From: a virus | Strand: one strand, 5' to 3' | DNA: 46,527 nt | Virus record (IMG/VR): IMGVR_UViG_3300029787_000090 | Span: 1-46,527 of that record | In this document: positions 6,390-13,917 of the stretch, piece after piece | Layout of the letters: each line of letters opens with the position of its first letter | How positions within the stretch are numbered: position 1 is the stretch's first letter | Made by a program: the position numbers and the translations under genes | The notes under the pieces: model-generated | The model's input: the letters and a program-made list of their open reading frames with translations, nothing else | What the model was told of the DNA's origin: nothing | The model's database searches: none

Positions 6390-6695
6390 TTGGTAATAAC
6401 GGACAAAGCTCAGGAACAACTAAAAGAAATTCTAACAGATGGGGAGTGTTTAGAGATCGGATTAAAGAGTGGTGGATGCAATGGCCTTATGATAACTTTG
6501 GAGAAAATGAACTCGACAGGTATTACAGAATTGAGCATTGGAGAGAACACCAGATTCGCAGACAAGACATCGAAAACATATTTACAAGGCGGTAATCTTG
6601 ACTACGAAGATAAAGGATTTTCTAAAAGATTTGTGGTTAACCCAAGTGAAAGTACAAGAAGATGCGGATGTGGTGACAGCATTGCTCTTCCATAG
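6390..6695 (+). CDS. HesB/IscA-type Fe-S cluster carrier
   Basis: The 101-residue product is an A-type iron-sulfur carrier, which binds an Fe-S cluster and passes it to client enzymes. The three cysteines of the family are present: C30 in SGGCNGL, and C92 and C94 in the C-terminal RCGCGDS, in line with IscA C35, C99 and C101. The length fits the family. The only start in this frame is TTG 6390. The nearby ribosome binding site (GAGG, 6372-6375) suits ATG 6380 instead, which is in another frame, so the start is odd (see findings). A likely client in this phage is the radical SAM protein at 13914. Confidence 0.85.
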   Translation: MVITDKAQEQLKEILTDGECLEIGLKSGGCNGLMITLEKMNSTGITELSIGENTRFADKTSKTYLQGGNLDYEDKGFSKRFVVNPSESTRRCGCGDSIALP

Positions 6696-6722
6696 GTGTA
6701 ATAACTTTATACTATTTAGGAG

Positions 6723-6824
6723 ATGAGGATGAAAGAAAAATGGAAAGCATTACCAGAAAAAACAAAAATGTATATCATAGGTGGCGTAGCCGTACTTATG
6801 TTAGCCTCTGCTATCTGGGGATAG
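6723..6824 (+). CDS. 33-residue membrane micropeptide overlapping the next gene
   Basis: The reading frame begins MRMKEKWKALPEK and then has one hydrophobic span (MYIIGGVAVLMLASAIW). It has a good ribosome binding site (AGGAG, 6718-6722) just before ATG 6723, and it overlaps the lipoprotein-like frame that starts at 6740. A basic N terminus followed by one membrane segment fits a small inner-membrane peptide. The ribosome binding site belongs clearly to this frame rather than to the longer one. No function can be given. Confidence 0.5.
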   Translation: MRMKEKWKALPEKTKMYIIGGVAVLMLASAIWG

Positions 6825-7186
6825 CGTTAGGAGTTATAGGATGCGGGACGATAAAGAAAGCGGGAGTAGTAGCAACTGGAGCGGCAGTGGGTGCGACTGC
6901 CGGGACTGTATTGAGCGGGGGTGTAGCTGCGCCGATAGTGGGGAGCATGGGAGCTGCGTTTGTGACAGATGTGGCGACATCAGCAATGGGTTCGTCCCGC
7001 ACTACTATGACTGACGGCTCTTGCGCTCCAGATAACTTCTGGACATTACTTGGCTCCCTTACAGAAATGGGCGGTTGGTTGCTTATATTAGTAGTCATAA
7101 TTCCAATGGTTTTGGGGTGGTTTTTACCGGGACCTGTAAAAATGAAAGGAAGAGAGCCTAAACATAATAACCCATATATACGATGA
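6740..7186 (+). CDS. Lipoprotein-like glycine-zipper membrane protein
   Basis: The 148-residue reading starts with a basic region, a hydrophobic run (YVSLCYLGIALGVIG) and a lipobox-like VIGC at about residue 35, as in bacterial lipoproteins. Next come a Gly/Ala-rich zipper region (AGVVATGAAVGATAGTVLSGG, residues about 41-62), a short Cys-containing stretch, and a second membrane span near the C terminus (GWLLILVVIIPMVLGWF). The true start is uncertain: ATG 6740 has no good ribosome binding site, and the first 85 bases are shared with the 33-residue frame. It may start later or be coupled to that frame. A role in envelope passage or lysis is plausible. Confidence 0.6.
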   Translation: MESITRKNKNVYHRWRSRTYVSLCYLGIALGVIGCGTIKKAGVVATGAAVGATAGTVLSGGVAAPIVGSMGAAFVTDVATSAMGSSRTTMTDGSCAPDNFWTLLGSLTEMGGWLLILVVIIPMVLGWFLPGPVKMKGREPKHNNPYIR

Positions 7187-8217
7187 AAGAGTACATGAAA
7201 GACTGTGTTAAGTCTTTTTTTATTGTATTTGCATACATATTTATTTTATTTTGCATTATGTATGTTTCAGTAGGCAAAGCAGATTTTAAATCTACTTTTC
7301 TTATTGGAGAGCCAGAAGGTAGGTATATATCACCATATTCCACTCTGTCTTGGTTATCAAACGATTTAGATGACAATTGGAGAAATCGTGTTTTAGACAT
7401 GATTAGGTCGGACACCCACGCTGATATTATGGCTAGAAGCACAGCAAAAGACTTTGGTAGAGTTGATGGGGTTCATAGAGATAGTTGGCGCAATCGTATT
7501 AGCATCTTGCGTTCTAATGGTATTGCTCCGGTAGTATGGATGATAAGCGATGATAGTCCAGATGTATATGCAAGAGGTTTAGATAACCAAATTGATTACC
7601 AAAGTCAAGTTGTTTCTGCGGTTGATGACGTTGTTAGTCATTATGTGGTTTGTCTTGAGTGTGACGAATATTATAGCCCTGCACAGGTATCTAAACTAAT
7701 AGGGGAACTTAGGAAAAAAACAGATAGACCAATAGGGGTGCATCTAAAGCCTGGGGTTAAGGCTGAGTATGTTAAGGATGCAGATATAATATATCTTCAA
7801 ACAGGATTTAATCTTAATGAAAAACAGTTCCGACAACAAATTGAGAATGCGCTTAGGTTTGGAAAACCAGTTGTCGTATCTGAGTATGAATTACAAGGAA
7901 CGTCAGAGAGAGCGAGAGCGTTTGGCGACATTGCTTGCTCCTATCCCGGAGTTGTCGGAACAGGAAACGGAAGAGGAACTACGTCTTGCCAGACCCTAGA
8001 GTGGGGTCAAAAAAGAAAGAAGTGGCATCAAAGCCACGAAAAGGAAATAGTCGTTTCTGGGATCGTAGTTGCCACCCTCTTCGCAATGTTAAAGGAAAAG
8101 CCGAAACTAAAACTACACTTTGATGACAACGGTTACGAGTTAGGGCTAAAATCTGGAGACTACAACTTAAGGTACTCCGAAGATAGTATAGCGGCTACAT
8201 ACAGGATAGAATTTTAA
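7183..8217 (+). CDS. Signal-anchored TIM-barrel, glycosidase-like protein
   Basis: This protein has 344 residues. Residues 11-30 form a hydrophobic signal anchor (SFFIVFAYIFILFCIMYVSV). Residues about 75-265 look like a TIM barrel of alternating strands and helices. Acidic residues sit at likely strand ends: E159/E162 in CLECDEYY and E234 in VVVSEYEL, placed as the acid/base and nucleophile glutamates of clan GH-A glycosidases would be. A second hydrophobic segment (289-304, IVVSGIVVATLFAML) precedes a small beta-rich C terminus. It could be a membrane-tethered cell-wall or glycan hydrolase, perhaps for lysis. The fold is inferred by eye. It overlaps both neighbours (ATGA, TAATG). Confidence 0.6.
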   Translation: MKEYMKDCVKSFFIVFAYIFILFCIMYVSVGKADFKSTFLIGEPEGRYISPYSTLSWLSNDLDDNWRNRVLDMIRSDTHADIMARSTAKDFGRVDGVHRDSWRNRISILRSNGIAPVVWMISDDSPDVYARGLDNQIDYQSQVVSAVDDVVSHYVVCLECDEYYSPAQVSKLIGELRKKTDRPIGVHLKPGVKAEYVKDADIIYLQTGFNLNEKQFRQQIENALRFGKPVVVSEYELQGTSERARAFGDIACSYPGVVGTGNGRGTTSCQTLEWGQKRKKWHQSHEKEIVVSGIVVATLFAMLKEKPKLKLHFDDNGYELGLKSGDYNLRYSEDSIAATYRIEF

Positions 8218-8804
8218 TGGCAACAATTACATTACGAGAAACAAAAGGTAGTCCATTATCATTTGTGGAAATGGATGCTAATCTTACTAATCTTAACAAC
8301 GATAAGCAAGAAGTTATACCTAATCTTGCAACTGTAGATTCTATAGATGCTACCACTGATAAGTTGCTATTTTACGATGTTTCTTCTGGAGCAGCTAGAG
8401 CAATTCTTCCGCAAGATGTTTTAGCTTTTGTTAATAGGACTTTGATGGTCAAGTGTGTTGCTGACGGTATTGGGCCTTCAGTAGGTAATGGAATTACTCA
8501 TGTTACTATTCCATCTACTCTTAACGGTAAAAATCTTTTGTCTGTTGAGGCGCATGTTTATACTGCCGGAAGCAGTGGAAGTTTGACAAATATCCAAATA
8601 CATAACTTAACTAAAGGTTTGGATATTTTATCGACTCCAATTACAATAGACCTTAACGAAAAAGATTCTAGTACTGCCGCAACGCCTGTTGTAATTGGCG
8701 GAGATAATAATGTTTCTACAGGAGATGTTCTTAGAATAGATGTAGATGCTGTCTCTACCGGAACTTTGGGACTTGAAATAAGAATGGTGTTTACCTCTCC
8801 ATAA
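8217..8804 (+). CDS. Tail fibre-type structural protein
   Basis: The product (195 residues) begins with MATITLRETKGSPLSFVEMDANL, a header typical of phage tail fibre and fibre-associated proteins, in which a conserved SFxExDxNLxxL motif binds the fibre to its base. The rest is beta-rich with many Thr, Ser, Val and Gly, as in fibre shafts or knobs. It starts the fibre region and overlaps the glycosidase-like gene by TAATG. The header supports the call; the exact place in the particle is unknown. Confidence 0.75.
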   Translation: MATITLRETKGSPLSFVEMDANLTNLNNDKQEVIPNLATVDSIDATTDKLLFYDVSSGAARAILPQDVLAFVNRTLMVKCVADGIGPSVGNGITHVTIPSTLNGKNLLSVEAHVYTAGSSGSLTNIQIHNLTKGLDILSTPITIDLNEKDSSTAATPVVIGGDNNVSTGDVLRIDVDAVSTGTLGLEIRMVFTSP

Positions 8805-8821
8805 ACTAAAGGAGTTAATTA

Positions 8822-9667
8822 ATGGAGTCAATCCAAATGGGTGTTCGTTCAGAACCCCCTTCTGTTAGCGTGTTAAAGCCTATTCCAGAAATTGTTTGCG
8901 GCGTTAATGAAGATGTTGAAAAAATTAGAAGCAACATTGAAACAAACATCAAGAGAGGGTTACCGCAAGTACGGCCTTATGAAACACAGTGGGATAAAGT
9001 GGTCGGAATCGTTTTAGGTGGCCCTTCACTAAAAGATACTTTTGATGATTTGTTAGAAAAAAGAAAAAATGGGATGCCAGTAATTACTGTTAATGGCTCT
9101 CATAAGTATTGCGTTGACAACGGATTAGAGCCTTCTGGAATGGTAATGTTGGATAGCAGAGAATTTAATAATAGATTCGTGCATCCATTGTTAGATGATT
9201 GTAAATATTTTATTTCATCTCAGTGTCATCCTTCTGTTTTTGAGACTCTAAAAGGTAACAGTGTTTGGATTTGGCATTGCGCGGGTGACGATAATTTTGA
9301 TTTGTTACAAGAGGTTTATGGAAAAGAATACTATCCTGTAATGGGCGGCGCAACAGTTGCATTAAGGGCTGTTCATTTACTTAGGATGTTAGGGTTTCGT
9401 AAATTTGAAATGTATGGTTTTGATAGTTGTATTAAAGGAGATCATCATGCTTACGAGCAACCCGAAAATGATGGAGAGCAGGAGTTAGATGTGGTTGTAG
9501 CGGGAAAAGAATTTAGATGTACTGCCGCCCACTATCATCAAGCAAAAGAGTTCGTAGATATGATATCAAAAACTGGCGAACACTATGATTTGGCTGTGCA
9601 TGGAGATGGCCTTATTTCACACATAATTAAAAATCCAGATTCATTAAAGTTTAAGGAGGACGTTTAA
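8822..9667 (+). CDS. DUF115/MptE-like Rossmann-fold protein
   Basis: This protein of 281 residues resembles DUF115 proteins, related to 6-hydroxymethylpterin diphosphokinase MptE and to the Maf flagellin glycosyltransferases. Evidence: VVGIVLGGPSLKDT (60-73, nucleotide-type loop), PVITVNGSHKY (86-96), SGMVMLDSREF, and the family-like stretch GGATVALRAVHLLRMLGF (175-192) then KFEMYGFDS (194-202). It lies between two structural genes and has a good ribosome binding site (AAAGGAG before 8822). DUF115 proteins in phages and bacteria often occur with surface sugar genes, so transfer of a sugar-like group is plausible. The family is likely; the substrate is unknown. Confidence 0.75.
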   Translation: MESIQMGVRSEPPSVSVLKPIPEIVCGVNEDVEKIRSNIETNIKRGLPQVRPYETQWDKVVGIVLGGPSLKDTFDDLLEKRKNGMPVITVNGSHKYCVDNGLEPSGMVMLDSREFNNRFVHPLLDDCKYFISSQCHPSVFETLKGNSVWIWHCAGDDNFDLLQEVYGKEYYPVMGGATVALRAVHLLRMLGFRKFEMYGFDSCIKGDHHAYEQPENDGEQELDVVVAGKEFRCTAAHYHQAKEFVDMISKTGEHYDLAVHGDGLISHIIKNPDSLKFKEDV

Positions 9668-9668
9668 A

Positions 9669-10112
9669 ATGGCGGCTACAGCATGGAGTTTTTATAATTC
9701 CTTTAGGGAATATTTAGGCAACGGCCAGTTTGATTTAGATGGTACAGGCACAGGGTTTTACATGGCTCTGCACACAAGCGCTGCAAGTGCTAATGTTAAT
9801 ACCAAAACACTATCTACACAGGCATCTTTAGGTAACGAGGTTTCCAATGGTAATGGTTATGCTACTGGTGGAGCATCAGTAACGGCAAGAACTTGGGCTT
9901 CAGTTGCAACCGATAAATATCGTTTTGATTCGACTGCTGTTGTATGGACTGCAACAGGCGGAACTATTGCAAATGTTAAATACGCTGTTATATATCAAGC
10001 AGGAGGTAAATTAGTTTGTTTTTCTAGGCTAACTACTTCCCAGTTTACATTGGCACAGGATAATACTTTGACAGTTACTCCTAGTGCTAGTGGCATTTTT
10101 GAATTATCGTAG
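9669..10112 (+). CDS. Conserved structural protein in the fibre region
   Basis: The product is 147 residues, beta-rich and low in charge, with the opening MAATAWSFYNSFREYLGNGQFDL and a patterned run of Thr, Ala, Ser and Val. It resembles small phage structural proteins that precede tail fibres in marine podoviruses; I recall the SFYNSFREYLG/ALHTSAA theme but no function. The ribosome binding site GGAGG lies inside the end of the previous gene, one base before its ATG region. Likely a virion component. Confidence 0.65.
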   Translation: MAATAWSFYNSFREYLGNGQFDLDGTGTGFYMALHTSAASANVNTKTLSTQASLGNEVSNGNGYATGGASVTARTWASVATDKYRFDSTAVVWTATGGTIANVKYAVIYQAGGKLVCFSRLTTSQFTLAQDNTLTVTPSASGIFELS

Positions 10113-10121
10113 GGGGTTATT

Positions 10122-10997
10122 ATGGCACTAGAAAGCGCAACATATATCAGTCAACTTGTAGATACAAATCCCACTGCAACTGATCCTATATCTCAGGGAG
10201 ATGATCACCTTAGACTTATAAAGTCTGTGCTACAAGATCAGTTTACCACACTTGGTGCGGCGGCAGTGACTACGACTGCGGCGGAACTCAACCTCTTGGA
10301 TGGAGTTACAGCAAGCACCACTGAGTTAAACTATCTTGATATCACAACTCTTGGTACTTCTGAAAACTCAAAAGCAGTTACTCAGACCGCAGGCGGTGCT
10401 ATTACTATTGGCGCTACCGGTAATAATGAAACCATAGATATTGCATCACATGATCTTGTAGATGGCGGTCTTAAGTTAGCAGGGACATTGGTTACATCAT
10501 CAGCGGCTGAAATAAACAAACTTGACGGATGCACTGCTAGTACCGCAGAATTAAACTACGTAGATGTATCATCTGTTGGTACAGTAGAGGCATCAAAAGC
10601 CGTTACTGCCGATGGCTCTGGAATTGTTAACCATGCTGATTATGTGGTTCAGCGACCAAACTTTAAAGATTACGCAGAAACTCATAATGCTATTGGTGGA
10701 ACCGGAGGAGGAACTCAAGATTTTGACCTTACTTTAGGTAACGTACACAGTGCTACTGTGGATACAAGTGCTAACACATTTACTTTTAGTAATCCCCCCG
10801 CATCTGCTAATTCTGGTTCATTTACTATGCTCCTAACTAATGGAGGTTCTCAAACTGTAAACTGGCCCGGAAGTGTTGATTGGGCAGGAGGATCGGCTCC
10901 TACTTTAACTACTAGCGGTAAAGACATACTTACTTTTACCACAATAGACGGTGGCACTACTTGGTATGGGTTTGCGGCTGGCCTAGCAATGGCTTAA
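10122..10997 (+). CDS. Tail fibre protein with LDG/ELNYLD repeats
   Basis: These 291 residues hold a typical fibre header (ISQLVDTNPTATDPISQGDDHLRLIK) and then repeats of the form AAELNLLDGVTAST-ELNYLD (residues about 49-75), with a second copy as AAEINKLDGCTASTAELNYVD (about 128-148). These repeats are the shaft repeats of many phage tail fibres. The C-terminal part (170-291) is a beta-rich Gly/Ser/Thr domain with NSGSFTMLLTNGGSQTVNWPG, similar to other fibre tips. ATG 10122 has a strong ribosome binding site (AGGGGG). Confidence 0.85.
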   Translation: MALESATYISQLVDTNPTATDPISQGDDHLRLIKSVLQDQFTTLGAAAVTTTAAELNLLDGVTASTTELNYLDITTLGTSENSKAVTQTAGGAITIGATGNNETIDIASHDLVDGGLKLAGTLVTSSAAEINKLDGCTASTAELNYVDVSSVGTVEASKAVTADGSGIVNHADYVVQRPNFKDYAETHNAIGGTGGGTQDFDLTLGNVHSATVDTSANTFTFSNPPASANSGSFTMLLTNGGSQTVNWPGSVDWAGGSAPTLTTSGKDILTFTTIDGGTTWYGFAAGLAMA

Positions 10998-11009
10998 TGG
11001 AGAACAAAT

Positions 11010-12191
11010 ATGCCTTTAGGAGCAGAAAAAGCAGCGTTATTTGCCGCCGCTGCCGGAAGCGGTAACTATTTTGGAGATGGTTCTGATGGTGCGGTAACTA
11101 CTTCTGGAAATGTAACATTTACAGTTGCAAACAAAAGTGGCTCTTACGATGGTGATATGTATGTTGCTAACTATTCAAGTTTAACAATAGGAGCAGGGCA
11201 TACTGTTACAGTAGATCAACCATGTCGCGGTTTACTTGTTTATGTAAAAGGTGATTGTACTATTAGTGGTACTTTGAGCATGGCTTTAAAGGGCGGCAGT
11301 TCTAATCCTACCTCGTCTGGTGGTAATGATAGTTCTGCTGTTAGTTCTACTGGATTAAGATTGCCTATGTTAAAATCAGGTTCTTCTGAAACTTTAGCCG
11401 CCGCTGATTTTGCAGGATCTGGTAGCGCCGCAGTTGCGGCTGTTGCTAATCAAACTGGTATTGATGGCGATGGTAAAATTTATACTATTGCTAAAGCGGG
11501 AGCGTCAGGCGCTGCGTCAGCAAACACTCCTAGTTGCGGCAATTCAAGCTCCCCCGGAGGAAACGCAGGAAACACTGGAAGCGCAGGGTCTTCTAGTCTT
11601 CCAATTAGCACTGGAGGAGGAGGTTCTGGAGCGGCGGTTTATATGTATGGTGCCCCTTCAAGCACATCTGGCGCAGGCGGCGCAGGTGGTTGTTTTTCTG
11701 GTGGGTCAGGAGGCGGAGGGGCCGTGGCTCGGCATTCAGCATATCCCGGAAACGACGGAGCAGATTATGGCGGGCCAGGTGGAGCCGGGGGAACCGCAGG
11801 TGGCTCATCTGGAGCGGCAGGTGGAGCGGGAAATCCTTCAGGGACCAGTAACACAGAAGGCGTAAGTTTTACTGAGGCAGAAGATGGTTCGGGTGGTCTT
11901 TTAATTCTTATTGTTAAAGGTAATCTTACTGTGAATAGTGGCGGCAGTATTTTGGCTACTGGAGCGGCAGGATCAACTAATGGCTCAGGCTATGCGGCGG
12001 CAAATAGTGGCGGCACAGGCGGGGGGGCTATACTAATACTACATGCAGGAACTTATACCAATAACGGAACAGTTGCCGCCGCAGGAGGAGCCTCCGGAAA
12101 TGGGACTGCCGGATGTACTGGGGCTAACCATATTTCTCCGGGCGGAGCAGGTGGAGCCGGGGGAGTTTTTGTAGAAGTAGTAGATGAGTAA
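11010..12191 (+). CDS. Glycine-rich tail adhesin, likely receptor binding
   Basis: This 393-residue protein has a short structural N terminus (residues 1-120: MPLGAEKAALFAAAAGSGNYFG and a beta-rich region with TVDQPCRGLLVYVKGDC), then a long Gly-rich region (about 120-285) with runs such as GGGGSGAAVYMYG, GAGGAGGC, GGSGGGG and GGPGGAGG. This pattern resembles the stacked polyglycine helices of T-even gp38-type tip adhesins, whose loops between Gly runs contact the receptor. The C terminus (300-393) again is Gly-rich. It is the last gene before the oxygenase cassette and is a natural candidate substrate. The comparison with gp38 is by sequence character only. Confidence 0.7.
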   Translation: MPLGAEKAALFAAAAGSGNYFGDGSDGAVTTSGNVTFTVANKSGSYDGDMYVANYSSLTIGAGHTVTVDQPCRGLLVYVKGDCTISGTLSMALKGGSSNPTSSGGNDSSAVSSTGLRLPMLKSGSSETLAAADFAGSGSAAVAAVANQTGIDGDGKIYTIAKAGASGAASANTPSCGNSSSPGGNAGNTGSAGSSSLPISTGGGGSGAAVYMYGAPSSTSGAGGAGGCFSGGSGGGGAVARHSAYPGNDGADYGGPGGAGGTAGGSSGAAGGAGNPSGTSNTEGVSFTEAEDGSGGLLILIVKGNLTVNSGGSILATGAAGSTNGSGYAAANSGGTGGGAILILHAGTYTNNGTVAAAGGASGNGTAGCTGANHISPGGAGGAGGVFVEVVDE

Positions 12192-12203
12192 GTTATCATC
12201 TGT

Positions 12204-12866
12204 ATGAATATAGTAGACAATTTTTTACCAAACCGTTATAAAAAAGAACTTGTAGAAATTATTGCTAGTCATAATTTTCCTTGGTTTTATCACGATTCAA
12301 TGAGTTATCGTGGTAATGATGAGGCTAAAAAACCGTCTATTGTAGATAAAAATATAAAAGAAACCTCTCAGTTTGTTCATTTTTTTATGCTTGATACAGG
12401 AGAATTTTATTGTTCCGATTATTGGGAAAGATTAAAACCTATGTTTTGGCTTTTTGCTGATAAAACCAATATAGATTATAAAAAAATTGTTAGATGCAAA
12501 GCCAATCTTATATTGAAAGATAAAGATTTTAAAATGGGCCAATACAATTTTCCACACACAGATATAAATGAAGATAATGGAAAAGAATATATTACTGCTC
12601 TTTATTATTTAATTGATTCTGACGGGCCAACTTATGTCTTTGATGAAAATTTAAGAGATAATTTAGATAAAGATATTTGGACTAGATCGTGTAATCCTTT
12701 ATCAAACAAAGACTATTCACCACTACCAAAGTCTGTTCATATTAAAGATAAGTCCGAAGTAACTGAGAATAGATTAGTTTATTTTGACGCTTATCAATAT
12801 CACGCATCAAGCAATCCAATTAATTACTCAAGAAGGATAGTAATCAATTTACTAATGGAACTATAA
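12204..12866 (+). CDS. 2-oxoglutarate/Fe(II) oxygenase, first copy
   Basis: The 220-residue product is a 2OG-Fe(II) dioxygenase of the prolyl-4-hydroxylase-like type. Iron ligands are visible as HTD (H118, D120) and H200 in YQYHASSNP, with R210 ten residues after the second His to hold 2-oxoglutarate (SRRIVINL). It begins with MNIVDNFLPN, a typical N terminus of this family. Such enzymes hydroxylate protein side chains or small substrates. The gene is very A+T-rich compared with the adhesin before it, and starts 12 bases after that gene. Substrate unknown; virion protein hydroxylation is inferred from place. Confidence 0.85.
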   Translation: MNIVDNFLPNRYKKELVEIIASHNFPWFYHDSMSYRGNDEAKKPSIVDKNIKETSQFVHFFMLDTGEFYCSDYWERLKPMFWLFADKTNIDYKKIVRCKANLILKDKDFKMGQYNFPHTDINEDNGKEYITALYYLIDSDGPTYVFDENLRDNLDKDIWTRSCNPLSNKDYSPLPKSVHIKDKSEVTENRLVYFDAYQYHASSNPINYSRRIVINLLMEL

Positions 12867-12868
12867 TT

Positions 12869-13375
12869 ATGTATGCTAAAATAGAAAATAACCAAGTATC
12901 GGCTTATCCGTATACATTGGATAATTTAAGATCAGATAATCCTAAAGTATCGTTTCCACAAGACTCTTTATCAAGAGATGAGATCGCATCTGGGTATGGG
13001 GTTGTAGTTGTTGAAAATACTCCCGCACCTACTGGTAAAGGACAGATGGCCGTTGAAGGCACTCCTGAACATGATAACGGAACTTGGAAAAGAACTTGGT
13101 CTTTGGTTCCAAAAGAAAAATCTCAGGTTTCTCCAGACGAAGTTACTAAAGTTGAAAAGCCAGTTAAAGATGGATGGGAATATAATGTTCCAGATATAGA
13201 ATGGGACGGCTCTCAATGGATTCAGGTTTGGACTGGTAAAGAAAGAAGTTGGATTGAAAACAGATTAGAGGCTTATGGATCAGCAGAAAATCAGATAGAA
13301 CATATTGTTGAAAATGGGCTAGACTCTTGGAAGTCTAAAGTAGACGAAATAAAAGCGAAGTATCCAAAATCGTAA
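12869..13375 (+). CDS. Hypothetical fibre-associated protein
   Basis: This 168-residue protein opens with MYAKIENNQVSAYPYTLDNLRSDNPKVSFP, a header I recall from phage tail fibre assembly or fibre-associated proteins of cyanophages. It has many Trp (W in TWKRTWSLV, DGWEYNVPDIEWDGSQW, QVWTG), and a helical C terminus (SWIENRLEAYGSAENQIEHIVENGLDSW). It lies between the two oxygenase genes, so it may be the substrate, partner or neighbour by chance. No catalytic motif is visible. Confidence 0.65.
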   Translation: MYAKIENNQVSAYPYTLDNLRSDNPKVSFPQDSLSRDEIASGYGVVVVENTPAPTGKGQMAVEGTPEHDNGTWKRTWSLVPKEKSQVSPDEVTKVEKPVKDGWEYNVPDIEWDGSQWIQVWTGKERSWIENRLEAYGSAENQIEHIVENGLDSWKSKVDEIKAKYPKS

Positions 13376-13377
13376 AA

Positions 13378-13527
13378 AAAATTAACATTGAAGAAAAGGA
13401 AGTATTTGTCTATGACAATGCTTTTGGGTTTTCTAATAGCCAAATATTACTTACCTTTTTACTAAACTCTTTTTTTAAACCAGTTGGTATAGATGCTCCA
13501 GATAGCAATGTAAAACATCATACTTCA
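13378..13527 (+). other. In-frame coding-like extension of the second oxygenase lacking a start codon
   Basis: Read in the frame of the next gene, these bases give KINIEEKEVFVYDNAFGF and LLTFLLNSFFKPVG, the kind of N-terminal domain expected for a dioxygenase. The frame is open from 13339 and contains no ATG, GTG or TTG until ATG 13528. Candidates for a start are ATT 13381 or ATC 13369, which are rare, or a start hidden by an indel in the run of eight A at 13374-13381. The upstream gene ends inside this A run. Confidence 0.55.
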
Positions 13528-13917
13528 ATGATGTCTGCTTATAGCAAAGATGATGTAGTTAATTCAAATTTTTTTAATTATCTTTCAGTAGACATAAAAA
13601 ATAAACATTCAGTTTCTATAGACAGTATGTTTAATTGCAACATTAATCTGGTTACTCCATCTGACAGGTTTCATATTCATACTGATTCTGGCGGCGGTTC
13701 TAGAGTTACTGCGTTGTATTATCCAAGCAATAATTGGAATATTGAGTTTGGAGGAGACACTTTATTTTTAGACCAAAGTGGTGAGAATATAGAATTTTGT
13801 TCTCAGTACAAAACAGACAGATTAATTATATTTGACTCTAGTATTCCTCATATAATAAGACCATCTACAAATCTATCTCCGTATTATAGGCTTTCTTTGG
13901 CAATGAAGTTTAAATGA
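13528..13917 (+). CDS. 2-oxoglutarate/Fe(II) oxygenase, second copy
   Basis: From ATG 13528 the product is 129 residues and holds a second 2OG-Fe(II) oxygenase core: HTD (His at 13678, Asp at 13684) within FHIHTDSGGGSRV, and the distal His at 13849 in SIPHIIRPS, followed by an Arg (YYRLSL). The family normally has a longer N terminus, and the in-frame sequence back to about 13378 supplies one, so the real protein is probably about 178 residues. Its end overlaps the radical SAM gene by ATGA. It differs clearly from the copy at 12204, so this is not a recent duplication. Confidence 0.75.
   Translation: MMSAYSKDDVVNSNFFNYLSVDIKNKHSVSIDSMFNCNINLVTPSDRFHIHTDSGGGSRVTALYYPSNNWNIEFGGDTLFLDQSGENIEFCSQYKTDRLIIFDSSIPHIIRPSTNLSPYYRLSLAMKFK

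Noticed and set aside
6380-6595. 71-residue frame with a good ribosome binding site over the HesB gene
   Set aside because: The HesB frame has all family residues, and the 71-residue product (basic, Trp-rich) resembles no family. Kept only as part of the start-site finding.
11605-11808. - strand and other-frame readings across the Gly-rich adhesin
   Set aside because: GC-rich repeats open several frames at once; only the + frame has a header, a start with context and a matching C terminus.
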